Both the position numbers and the translations under genes were made by a program. 6,617 nt of DNA from Alcaligenaceae bacterium (lineage in GTDB: Bacteria; Pseudomonadota; Gammaproteobacteria; Burkholderiales; Burkholderiaceae_B). Location of the stretch: contig JAAZDZ010000153.1 in the NCBI GenBank assembly GCA_012512545.1, forward strand, positions 1-6,617. Direction: 5' to 3'. This document shows positions 1-6,617 of the stretch, piece after piece (the first letter of the stretch is position 1; each line of letters starts with the position of its first letter). The notes below the pieces were generated by a model that was not told the origin of the DNA, ran no database searches, and saw nothing but the letters and a program-made list of their open reading frames with translations.

Positions 1-25
1 CTCTATACACACTCATCAATACATC

Positions 26-1033
26 ATGCCCACACATAACCCCGCTCACAATGCTGCGAATGGCCAGGAATGCTTCCACGCGGGCGATTGCGGTCATCAC
101 GATTGCGCCGACCCTTCGCACAGCCACGGGCATACGCATCGCGACCCCACCGGCATCTATCTGTTCTCGCCTTCCAGCGCGGTGGTCGAACCCGCTGCTT
201 TGGAGCTGGCGCGCGAGCGCCTGCGCGCGCTCGGGTTCCGCAGCACGGTCGATCGCACGGCGCTGGCTGTGCACGAGCGTTTCGCGGGCACTGATAAACA
301 GCGGCTGGCCGCAGTGCAGCGCGCCTTGAAGCAAAAACAGCCCATCGTCATGGCCACCCGGGGCGGCTATGGCCTGAGCCGCCTGCTGCATCAGATTGAC
401 TGGCGGGCAGTCGCTGACAGCGGCAAGATCTTCATCGGTCATAGCGATTTCACCGCATTCAATCTGGCCTTGCTGGCCCAGACAGGCGCAATCAGCTATT
501 CCGGCCCATCAGCGATAGCCGATTTCGGCCAGAAAAGCATGGATGAACTGACGGCCGACCTGTTTGCTGAAACCATGCGCGAAGAACTGGAAGTGCTCAG
601 CTTTGAGTCGCCGGGTTCGGATGCCGTCGATGAGCGGGGCGTGCTGTGGGGCGGCAATCTGGCCATGCTGGCATCTCTGGCGGGCACTCCGTATCTGCCT
701 GATATCAAAGGCGGTGTGCTGTTTCTGGAAGATGTCGGCGAGCACCCTTACCGCATTGAGCGCATGCTTGCGCAATTGTTGCACGCAGGCGTGCTGGCTA
801 AGCAGAAAGCCATCGTATTGGGACGCTTCACCGAATACCGGATGGCGGCGCACGACAATGGCTACAGCATGGATGCGGTCATCGCCTGGCTGCGGGGGGC
901 GTGCCGTGTGCCGGTGGTGACGGGCCTGCCGTATGGCCATGTCAAACTCAAGGCTACGCTGCCGGTGGGCGCGCAGGTAGGCATTGCCACAGAAGACGGT
1001 ATGGCTTACCTGTTGTTGCACGAGCATCACTGA
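26..1033 (+). CDS. ldcA: LD-carboxypeptidase (peptidase family S66, muramoyltetrapeptide carboxypeptidase) with His/Cys-rich N-terminus
   Basis: Predicted cytoplasmic serine peptidase that removes the terminal D-Ala from murein tetrapeptides during peptidoglycan recycling. The S66 fold starts near residue 42 (GIYLFSPSSAV) and runs to the end. Family landmarks are visible: RGGYG (112-116), the nucleophile-elbow motif GHSDF with Ser140, LFLED with Glu235, and YGHVK with His305. Together these give the Ser-Glu-His triad expected for the family. There is no signal peptide or membrane segment, which fits a cytosolic enzyme. At 335 residues it is about 30 longer than E. coli LdcA (304). The excess is an N-terminal stretch rich in His and Cys (residues 4-38). 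No other ATG lies between residue 1 and the start of the fold, so the extension appears genuine. The exact start is uncertain: there is no ribosome binding site before the ATG, and the reading frame stays open leftward to base 2, so translation could begin outside the window. The family call is secure; the start is not. Confidence 0.9.
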   Translation: MPTHNPAHNAANGQECFHAGDCGHHDCADPSHSHGHTHRDPTGIYLFSPSSAVVEPAALELARERLRALGFRSTVDRTALAVHERFAGTDKQRLAAVQRALKQKQPIVMATRGGYGLSRLLHQIDWRAVADSGKIFIGHSDFTAFNLALLAQTGAISYSGPSAIADFGQKSMDELTADLFAETMREELEVLSFESPGSDAVDERGVLWGGNLAMLASLAGTPYLPDIKGGVLFLEDVGEHPYRIERMLAQLLHAGVLAKQKAIVLGRFTEYRMAAHDNGYSMDAVIAWLRGACRVPVVTGLPYGHVKLKATLPVGAQVGIATEDGMAYLLLHEHH

Positions 1034-1050
1034 AAGGTGTTGAATACAGC

Positions 1051-1072
1051 CCGGCGCGGGCCACTGCGCCGG
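1051..1072 (+). terminator. GC-rich hairpin after ldcA, possible weak terminator
   Basis: A perfect 7-base stem (CCGGCGC at 1051-1057 pairing with GCGCCGG at 1066-1072) encloses an 8-base loop, starting 17 bases after the ldcA stop. Only TTT (1077-1079), and later TTTT (1088-1091), follow it, so it is not a textbook intrinsic terminator. It could end or pause ldcA transcripts, or be a chance product of high GC content. Confidence 0.3.
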
Positions 1073-1084
1073 CGCGTTTCGGGG

Positions 1085-1113
1085 TGCTTTTGGGCAAGGG
1101 GTTAAAATATAGG
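1085..1113 (+). promoter_or_regulatory. Candidate promoter for ybiT-yigZ
   Basis: This is the only AT-rich island in the gap between ldcA and ybiT. A possible -10 element TATAGG (1108-1113) lies 17 bases after a weak -35-like TGCTTT (1085-1090); an alternative -10 is TAAAAT (1103-1108). The gene start follows at 1149. The match to consensus is poor, so this is a positional guess. Confidence 0.25.
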
Positions 1114-1148
1114 GTTTTACCCACCTTCTACCTAGAGTCCATCATCCA

Positions 1149-2753
1149 GTGATCACCACTTCCAACCTCACCATTCAATTCGGCGCCAAGCCCTTGTTCG
1201 AGAATGTCAGCGTCAAATTCGGGGAGGGAAATCGCTATGGCCTGATTGGCGCCAACGGTTCGGGCAAATCGACCTTCATGAAGATTATCGGCGGCGATCT
1301 CGAATCTTCTGCCGGTAATGTTGCGCTTGACCCGGGCGTGCGGCTGGGCAAACTGCGTCAGGATCAATTCGCCTATGAAGACGTGCGCGTGCTGGACGTC
1401 GTCATGATGGGGCATGAGGAAATGTGGGCGGCAATGTCTGAGCGCGACGCCATCTACGCTGATCTTGAATCAACCGAAGACGACTACATGCGCGCCGCTG
1501 AACTGGAAGCCAGGTTCGCAGAATACGATGGCTATACCGCCGAAGCGCGCGCGGGCGAACTCCTGCTGGGCCTGGAAATTCCGGTCGAACAGCACAATGT
1601 GCCCATGAGCGAGGTCGCGCCCGGCTGGAAACTGCGGGTGCTGCTGGCGCAAGCCTTGTTTTCCAACCCGGATGTTCTGCTGCTGGACGAGCCCACCAAC
1701 AACCTGGATATCAACACCATCCGCTGGCTGGAAGGCGTGCTTAACAGTTATCAGAGCACCATGATCATCATCAGTCACGACCGCCACTTCCTGAACGAAG
1801 TATGCACGCACATGGCCGATCTCGATTACCGGGAATTGCGCCTTTATCCCGGCAATTACGATGATTACATGCTGGCGGCGGCCGAAGCCCGCGAACGTGT
1901 TTCCGCCGCCAATTCGCGCGCCAAGGAAAGGGTGGCTGAACTGCAGGATTTCGTGCGCCGCTTTGCTGCCAATAAATCCAAATCGCGTCAGGCGACATCG
2001 CGCCTGAAGCAGATCGACCGCATCAAGGCGTCCACGGTAGAGGTCAAGCCGTCTTCACGTGTTCACCCCTACATCCGCTTTGAACAGAACAAAGTCCTGC
2101 ACCGCCAGGCTGTGATAGTCAAAGACCTCGCCAAGGGCTATGACGGTCATCCAGTCATCAACAACTTCTCGCTGACACTGGAAGCGGGGCAGAAAGTCGC
2201 CATCATTGGCGCCAATGGGGTGGGTAAAACCACCTTGCTGCGCCTGCTGGCAGGCGATCTTCAGCCCGATTCCGGCAGCGTGAAATGGTCCGATGCGGCC
2301 GATCTGGGTTATATGGCGCAGGATGTCTCCGATCAGTTTGAATCCGATGCCAATCTGTTCGACTGGCTGGGCGAATACCGCCAGCCGGGCGACGACGACC
2401 AGGCTCTGCGTTCAGTGCTGGGCCGTCTGCTGTTTTCGGGCGACGACATCAGCAAATCGGTTTCAGTGCTCTCGGGTGGCGAAAAGAACCGTATGACGTT
2501 CGGAAGGCTGTTGCTGGGCCGCCATAACGTCATGCTGCTGGACGAGCCGACCAACCACCTGGACATGGAATCCATCGAATCCCTGCAATATGCGCTGGAT
2601 CTCTACAAGGGTACGCTGTTCTTTGTATCGCATGACCGCGAATTCGTCTCGGGGCTGGCCACTCGCGTGATCGAGATTCTGCCCAATGGTGACATCGTCG
2701 ATTATCTGGGTGGCTACGAAGATTACCTCAGTTCTCGCGGCATTGAATCCTAG
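1149..2753 (+). CDS. ybiT: ABC-F family ATPase YbiT, ribosome-associated translation factor
   Basis: A soluble protein with two ABC ATPase domains and no membrane segments, typical of ABC-F factors that bind the ribosomal E site and act on stalled or slow ribosomes. Domain 1 (about 1-245) has Walker [10 protein letters not shown] (34-42), a degenerate signature around SEVAPGW (154-160), Walker B VLLLDEP (176-182, Glu181) and switch His210. A Lys/Arg-rich helical linker (about 245-315) matches the P-site tRNA interaction region of the family. Domain 2 has Walker [10 protein letters not shown] (354-362), signature LSGGE (441-445), Walker B with Glu466 and switch His495. Both catalytic glutamates are present. 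Length (534) and N-terminus match E. coli YbiT (530) closely, including the degenerate first signature, which separates it from EttA, Uup and YheS. The start is GTG at 1149: it aligns with the YbiT N-terminus, and an in-frame stop at 1110-1112 leaves no upstream ATG. No good ribosome binding site is visible. It is followed 18 bases later by yigZ on the same strand, so the two are probably cotranscribed. Confidence 0.93.
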   Translation: MITTSNLTIQFGAKPLFENVSVKFGEGNRYGLIGANGSGKSTFMKIIGGDLESSAGNVALDPGVRLGKLRQDQFAYEDVRVLDVVMMGHEEMWAAMSERDAIYADLESTEDDYMRAAELEARFAEYDGYTAEARAGELLLGLEIPVEQHNVPMSEVAPGWKLRVLLAQALFSNPDVLLLDEPTNNLDINTIRWLEGVLNSYQSTMIIISHDRHFLNEVCTHMADLDYRELRLYPGNYDDYMLAAAEARERVSAANSRAKERVAELQDFVRRFAANKSKSRQATSRLKQIDRIKASTVEVKPSSRVHPYIRFEQNKVLHRQAVIVKDLAKGYDGHPVINNFSLTLEAGQKVAIIGANGVGKTTLLRLLAGDLQPDSGSVKWSDAADLGYMAQDVSDQFESDANLFDWLGEYRQPGDDDQALRSVLGRLLFSGDDISKSVSVLSGGEKNRMTFGRLLLGRHNVMLLDEPTNHLDMESIESLQYALDLYKGTLFFVSHDREFVSGLATRVIEILPNGDIVDYLGGYEDYLSSRGIES

Positions 2754-2771
2754 CCGCCTGACCACCGGATC

Positions 2772-3395
2772 ATGACATACACGCTGACTGGAATCGCCCG
2801 TTACGAAGAACTGATTAAAAAAAGCCGTTTTCTGGCCCTGGCCGCGCCGGTGCAGACTGCCGCCGAGGCCATGGCGTTCTTCGCCGAACATCAGGTGCCC
2901 GATGCCAGGCATAATTGCTGGGCATATCGCATCGGCCAGGAATATCGCTTCAACGATGACGGTGAACCCGGCGGCACGGCAGGGCGCCCCATGCTGCAGG
3001 CCATAGAAGGCCAGCAGTGCGATCAGGTAGCGGTGCTGGTGATACGGTGGTTTGGCGGCATCAAGCTGGGTACGGGCGGCCTGGTGCGCGCCTATGGCGG
3101 GGTGACCGCGCAATGCCTGCGTCTGGCGGACAAAACAGAAATCATCGAAGAAGCCCTGCTCGAATGCGCCTGCCCATTTTCCCTTGTGGCGCTGTTGCAG
3201 TCGCGTTTTGCGGCTCAGGGCGTGCGGATTGCCGAAGAGTCATTCGATGCTGAAGGGGCCAACTGGCTGCTGGCCGTGCCGCTGGAACGTGCCGCCGAGG
3301 TGGCGGCACTGATTATCGACCTTACTCGCGGTCAGGCGCGTTGTTCTGTGCAGCAGCCATCTCAGCGTGGACCTTCTCCATGTCCACCTCTTTGA
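2772..3395 (+). CDS. yigZ: YigZ/IMPACT family protein (UPF0029)
   Basis: Member of the YigZ family, the bacterial relatives of the ancient domain of eukaryotic IMPACT/YIH1, which regulates the Gcn2 translational stress pathway. The bacterial biochemical role is not established. Family landmarks: IKKSRF (15-20), DARHNCWAYR (44-53), DDGEPGGTAGRPML (62-75), and the signature RWFGGIKLGTGGLVRAYG (92-109). A smaller C-terminal domain (about 130-190) matches the two-domain layout. Length is 207 residues against 204 in E. coli. The ATG at 2772 has only a weak upstream GGA. The last 20 or so residues (from CSVQQPSQ) look low-complexity and Pro-rich and are not obviously part of the fold. They are encoded opposite the 3' end of the thioredoxin gene, with a 74-base overlap, and may result from loss of an earlier stop codon. 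The gene lies 18 bases after ybiT and probably shares its transcript. Confidence 0.9.
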   Translation: MTYTLTGIARYEELIKKSRFLALAAPVQTAAEAMAFFAEHQVPDARHNCWAYRIGQEYRFNDDGEPGGTAGRPMLQAIEGQQCDQVAVLVIRWFGGIKLGTGGLVRAYGGVTAQCLRLADKTEIIEEALLECACPFSLVALLQSRFAAQGVRIAEESFDAEGANWLLAVPLERAAEVAALIIDLTRGQARCSVQQPSQRGPSPCPPL

Positions 3396-3702
3396 TCTGG
3401 GTCACCAGCTGCGACAGTTGTTGACGGGCCAGGGCGCCTGCCTGGCGAAACAGCAGAACGCGCTCCCGGAACACCATGAGAGTGGGAATCGAGCGGATGC
3501 CCAGGGCTTCGGCGATTTCAGGCTGATCTTCGGTATTGATTTTGGCGAATGTGACGTCGGGATGTTCAGCGGCTTCGGCCTCGAAGATGGGACCGAAGGT
3601 TTTGCACGGCCCGCACCAGGGTGCCCAGAAGTCCACGATCAGCGGTTTGTCGCTGTCGATAGCCTCCTGGAACGTGTCCTTGTTCAAATCAATGGTTGTC
3701 AT
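3322..3702 (-). CDS. Thioredoxin family protein, 126 aa
   Basis: Small cytoplasmic dithiol-disulfide oxidoreductase. The active site WCGPCK (29-34, Cys30 and Cys33) is intact. The buried Asp24 and Lys54, equivalent to E. coli Trx Asp26 and Lys57, and cis-Pro73 in SIPT are all present, so it should be a functional thioredoxin. It has no signal peptide. Relative to E. coli Trx1 it carries a charged, Ala-rich tail of about 20 residues (EVDMEK onward). I chose the ATG at 3702-3700 over an in-frame ATG at 3741: the thioredoxin fold begins here (MTTIDLN), a GAGGA-type ribosome binding site lies at 3717-3712 ten bases before it, and the longer version would translate through a hairpin with no ribosome binding site ahead. 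Its 3' end overlaps yigZ tail to tail. Several thioredoxin-like paralogues usually exist per genome, so I do not assign a specific symbol. Confidence 0.9.
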   Translation of the reverse strand: MTTIDLNKDTFQEAIDSDKPLIVDFWAPWCGPCKTFGPIFEAEAAEHPDVTFAKINTEDQPEIAEALGIRSIPTLMVFRERVLLFRQAGALARQQLSQLVTQIKEVDMEKVHAEMAAAQNNAPDRE

Positions 3703-3719
3703 GGGCAGTCTGTCCTCAT

Positions 3720-3748
3720 AAAAATGGGCGGCTGAAAGCATGCCGCCC
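3720..3748 (-). terminator. Intrinsic-terminator-like hairpin between the c-di-GMP gene and thioredoxin
   Basis: Read on the - strand, GGGCGGC (3748-3742) pairs perfectly with GCCGCCC (3732-3726) across a 9-base loop, followed by A and five T's (3724-3720). This is the form of a rho-independent terminator, and it lies about 100 bases after the stop of the upstream GGDEF-EAL gene. The T-run ends only 17 bases before the thioredoxin ATG and 2 bases before its ribosome binding site. A thioredoxin promoter upstream of the hairpin would therefore have to read through it. Confidence 0.6.
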
Positions 3749-3766
3749 GTTCACGTCAACTGTCAG

Positions 3767-3800
3767 TGTATACGTTTACGGACGTGCTGCCATTTCGCAA
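3767..3800 (-). promoter_or_regulatory. Weak candidate promoter for thioredoxin
   Basis: On the - strand, TTGCGA (3800-3795) is followed after 16 bases by TAAACG (3778-3773), and the adjacent TATACA (3772-3767) is a better -10 but lacks a good -35 at normal spacing. Either would place the transcript start upstream of the hairpin at 3748-3726. The rest of the 144-base gap (3703-3846) shows no gene, only an imperfect GC stem just after the GGDEF-EAL stop with no T-run. Confidence 0.2.
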
Positions 3801-3846
3801 GTGTGCGGAAGCGCAACAGGGCTTGACAGGCACCCCGCGAAACCTT

Positions 3847-6552
3847 TCAAGACGCGGCGTGATGCTGACGCATCCATTCTTCGAATTCCTTGGCGGGCAG
3901 GGGGCGGCTGATGTAATAGCCTTGAATCATGTCGCAGCCGTGTTCTTTCAGAAAGGTTTTCTGTTCAACGGTTTCAACGCCTTCGGCCAGCGCGATCAGG
4001 CCCAGGTTGTGCGCCAGCTTGATAATGGTGCGCACAATGGTGTCGCCGCTGTCGGATATATCTGAAACAAAGGAACGGTCGATTTTCAGAATGTCGATGG
4101 GAAAGCGCTTGAGCTGCGCCAGACTGGAATAGCCTGTGCCGAAATCATCGAGCGACAGCACGACTCCCAGTTTCTTGAGCCGTTCCAGAATGGCGCTGGC
4201 CGCCTTGACATCGTCGGCCAGCAGGGATTCGGTCAGTTCGAGTTCCAGCAGTTTTGGATCAAGCTGGTTGTCGTGCAGCGTGCGGTGAATCATCATGGGG
4301 AGATCGCGATGATTGAACTGGCGGGCCGACAGGTTGACCGCCACGCGCACCGGCGGCAGGCCCGCTTCGCACCATGCTGCCACTTGCTGACAGGCGGTGC
4401 GCAGCACCCATTCGCCCAGGCGGACGATCAGGCCGGTTTCTTCTGCCAGAGGAATGAAGCTCCCCGGCGGAATAAGCCCGCGGGTGGGGTGGCGCCAGCG
4501 CACCAGGGCTTCCATGCTTCGCATTTTGCCGTCATGCAGGTTCAGCTGTGGCTGATAGTGAAGCTCAAACTCGTTGTTATCCAGCGCGGCCCTGAGGTCG
4601 GCTTCCAACTGCACACGCTCCATGGCCTGTTCCTGCAGGGCAGCGCTGAAAAACTGATAATTGTTGCGGCCTTGCGTCTTGGCGCTGTACATGGCCATGT
4701 CGGCGTGCTTGATCAGCACTTCCGGGTCGTCGCCGTCTTCGGGGTGGATGGCAATTCCGACGCTGCCGGAAGGGTAGAAGCGCTGCTTGTTCAGGGAAAT
4801 AGGGCGGGAGACCGCCGACATGATGCGGCTCAGCGTCGCCAGGGCGTTGCGGGGTGGAGCGTTGTCAAACAGGATGAAGACGAATTCATCGCCCCCGCGG
4901 CGGGCCACCATGTCGCCATCATGGAGCGCTTCCTGAAGCCGCTTGGCGATCTGCTGCAGCGCAAGGTCGCCCAAGGTGTGGCCCAGCGAGTCATTCATCA
5001 GCTTGAAGTTGTCGAGATCCAGGAAAGCGACCCAGAAAGGCGAGTCGCCCAGTTTGGCGTTCTGGATGGCGTCGGTCAGCCGTGCACGCAGGGCGTGACG
5101 GTTGGGCAATAGGGTGAGCGCGTCGTGCCAAGCCTGAAATTCCAGGCTTTCCCGGTAGCTGCGCGCCTGGGTGATGTCGTATTTGGCCGCGACGAAATGG
5201 GTGACTTCGCCCGCCTCGTCGCGGACGGGAGCAATATGAACGCGCGTCCAGTACAACTGCCCGTTCTTGTGATAATTGCGCAGCGTGGCCTGGCCTTCGC
5301 GGCGTTCAGTCAGAATGCGCTGCAGCTCTTCCAAGCCTTCCTGTTCGGTATCCGAGGCATGCATCAGACGCAGGCTCTGGCCGATGATTTCGTCGGCTGT
5401 GTAGCCTGTCATGCGCTCAAAAGCGGGGTTTACGTATTCGACCGGATAGCCCGGACGGGTTGCGCTGGCGATGATGATGGCGTTGGCGCTTGCCTCGATG
5501 GCGCGCTGCCTCAGGTGCAGGGCGACTTCCGCCTGGCGGCGCAGGCTTCTGTCCTGGGTGGCGCGACGCATGCTGCTTTCGCGGGCGCGTTGCAGCCTGG
5601 CGATGAAGAGGGCTCCCAGCAACGATATCAGTATGCCCATGGCCAGCATGGTCCAGGGCAGCCAGCGCTGCGAGCGCGATGCGGTGGGCTCCATGGTGAT
5701 ATCGAGTATCCAGCGGGTGCCGGCCAGAATCAGGGGTAGCCGGGCCTGTGACTGCTGTGGCGAAACAAGGTCAGCCTTGAAGTTTTCAGCCAGCGCGGCA
5801 ACGGGAATGTCGAGCAGGGTGGTGTCGGTGTAATCGTCGAACAGCAGCCTGACCTTGGCGTCCGTTTCGAAGTTCTGGCTGAATATGGATGCCAGCAGGC
5901 GTTCGGGCTGTATCGAGGCAAATACCGCCCCCGAAAAATTGCGCTGGCGCGCTGCGGGCGTATCAGGCAGCACACCGCCGTAATACAGCGGCAGAAACAC
6001 CATAAGCGTTTCAGGCTGGTCCGGGTCAGTCAGTGAACGCACCGGGGCTGTAGCCGCCATTCTGCCTGTGTTGCGCGCGCGGATCAGCGCCTCTTCCCGC
6101 ACTGGCTCTTCAATCGCCATGCTCTGTTGAAGATCTGACGCGTCAGAGGCTTCGGGAGCGTGCAGGGACAGCCGGTGGGCGATGAAAGTTCTGGGCGAAC
6201 CCTCTGCCACCCTGTTGCGCCGCACGTAGCCGATGGCATTGAGGCCCGGCAGCCGTTCCTGCAGCTTGAGTGCCTGGGCCATACGCCTGAAGGCGTCGTC
6301 GGAGATCAGGGGCCGGGCCGCGAACTCGGCCTGATAGGCGCGCAACGCGTCAGTGTGCTGCAGAATGTGCAGCGTCAGGATATTGCGCATGCGATAGGCT
6401 TGCGCGTTGAAGGCTGTCTGCTGTTCCTGCCAGACCAGCCGCTGCGTCTGTTGGAACGCGGCGGCCGTCAGGAGCAGGCCGAACACCAGAAAAATGAGTG
6501 GCAGCCAGAGACCCTTGTAGTTCCGGCCTACCTGGGAAAATACTGGCGGCAC
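3847..6552 (-). CDS. Membrane c-di-GMP signalling protein: CHASE-PAS-GGDEF-EAL
   Basis: Inner-membrane protein of 901 residues predicted to make and/or degrade cyclic di-GMP. Order: short cytoplasmic N-terminus; membrane helix about 15-33; periplasmic CHASE-type sensor about 40-290; membrane helix about 297-319; charged signalling helix about 320-350; PAS about 345-465, ending in a YDIT motif; GGDEF about 468-637; EAL about 645-895. The cyclase motif GGDEF (553-557) is intact, with Asp512, Asn520 and Asp521 in the substrate region. The upstream inhibitory RxxD site is not conserved (HDGD, 544-547). The phosphodiesterase domain keeps EAL (681-683), Asn740, Glu772, DDFGTGYSS (802-810), Lys823, Glu857 and Gln877, so it looks catalytically competent. 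Either or both activities are possible; many such hybrids act mainly as phosphodiesterases. Start is GTG at 6552-6550: an in-frame stop at 6567-6565 excludes a longer product, and AGAGA lies 6 bases upstream as a ribosome binding site. The ligand is unknown. It appears to be a single-gene unit in this window. Confidence 0.9.
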   Translation of the reverse strand: MPPVFSQVGRNYKGLWLPLIFLVFGLLLTAAAFQQTQRLVWQEQQTAFNAQAYRMRNILTLHILQHTDALRAYQAEFAARPLISDDAFRRMAQALKLQERLPGLNAIGYVRRNRVAEGSPRTFIAHRLSLHAPEASDASDLQQSMAIEEPVREEALIRARNTGRMAATAPVRSLTDPDQPETLMVFLPLYYGGVLPDTPAARQRNFSGAVFASIQPERLLASIFSQNFETDAKVRLLFDDYTDTTLLDIPVAALAENFKADLVSPQQSQARLPLILAGTRWILDITMEPTASRSQRWLPWTMLAMGILISLLGALFIARLQRARESSMRRATQDRSLRRQAEVALHLRQRAIEASANAIIIASATRPGYPVEYVNPAFERMTGYTADEIIGQSLRLMHASDTEQEGLEELQRILTERREGQATLRNYHKNGQLYWTRVHIAPVRDEAGEVTHFVAAKYDITQARSYRESLEFQAWHDALTLLPNRHALRARLTDAIQNAKLGDSPFWVAFLDLDNFKLMNDSLGHTLGDLALQQIAKRLQEALHDGDMVARRGGDEFVFILFDNAPPRNALATLSRIMSAVSRPISLNKQRFYPSGSVGIAIHPEDGDDPEVLIKHADMAMYSAKTQGRNNYQFFSAALQEQAMERVQLEADLRAALDNNEFELHYQPQLNLHDGKMRSMEALVRWRHPTRGLIPPGSFIPLAEETGLIVRLGEWVLRTACQQVAAWCEAGLPPVRVAVNLSARQFNHRDLPMMIHRTLHDNQLDPKLLELELTESLLADDVKAASAILERLKKLGVVLSLDDFGTGYSSLAQLKRFPIDILKIDRSFVSDISDSGDTIVRTIIKLAHNLGLIALAEGVETVEQKTFLKEHGCDMIQGYYISRPLPAKEFEEWMRQHHAAS

Positions 6553-6617
6553 AATAAATCTCTTTTAGTGTTCTTGGCGTGGATGTGTTCCGGCCTTGAA
6601 TGGCGTTAATAGCAATA

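Noticed and set aside
509..1030. 173-codon open frame on the - strand inside ldcA
   Set aside because: Antisense shadow of the catalytic domain of ldcA; no homology or start signal recognised.
1149..2753. Antibiotic-resistance ABC-F (Vga/Msr-type) instead of YbiT
   Set aside because: The sequence follows housekeeping YbiT closely through both ATPase domains, including the degenerate first signature, and the linker is short rather than the long antibiotic-resistance type.
2463..3113. 216-codon open frame on the - strand across the ybiT-yigZ junction
   Set aside because: It spans two well-supported genes and their spacer, shows no recognisable domain, and its composition fits the complement of coding sequence.
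3702..3741. Thioredoxin starting 13 codons earlier at 3741
   Set aside because: The added residues precede the thioredoxin fold, the upstream ATG lacks a ribosome binding site, and the added codons include one arm of the hairpin; the internal ATG has a GAGGA site.
3822..3860. Imperfect GC stem around the GGDEF-EAL stop codon as a terminator
   Set aside because: The arms contain a mismatch and no T-run follows; the hairpin at 3748-3720 is a far better candidate.
4273..5739. Two long open frames on the + strand (4273-5112 and 5125-5739), separated by a short break, opposite the GGDEF-EAL gene
   Set aside because: They run exactly codon-for-codon antisense to a strongly supported gene, a common artefact in GC-rich DNA. 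The translations resemble no family I recognise and no ribosome binding site is evident.

Overview
The window looks like a stretch of ordinary chromosome from a GC-rich betaproteobacterium. The Burkholderiales, perhaps an Alcaligenaceae-like lineage, fit best. That placement is an inference from the base composition (about 60% GC by eye), the dense gene packing and the flavour of the protein sequences; no rRNA or other phylogenetic marker is present. I see no tRNA or rRNA gene, insertion sequence, phage gene, CRISPR array or long repeat.

Left half, + strand. A cytoplasmic LD-carboxypeptidase of family S66 (peptidoglycan recycling) carries an unusual His/Cys-rich N-terminal extension. After a 115-base gap with a GC-rich hairpin and an AT-rich candidate promoter comes a two-gene unit: an ABC-F ATPase recognisable as YbiT, and 18 bases later a YigZ/IMPACT-family protein. 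Both belong to families tied to ribosomes or translation control.

Right half, - strand. A small thioredoxin converges on yigZ, and the two coding 3' ends overlap by 74 bases. Upstream of it, on the same strand, a 901-residue membrane c-di-GMP enzyme fills the rest of the window, with domains CHASE, PAS, GGDEF and EAL. A hairpin followed by five T's lies in the 144-base gap between them. It probably ends the c-di-GMP gene, but it sits so close to the thioredoxin start that it could also act in the thioredoxin leader.

The five genes do not form one pathway. The only plausible functional pairing is ybiT-yigZ. The best leads are the His/Cys-rich extension, the ABC-F/IMPACT operon, and the LOV-like PAS domain that lacks its photoactive cysteine. 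I found no clear evidence of an undescribed multi-gene system.
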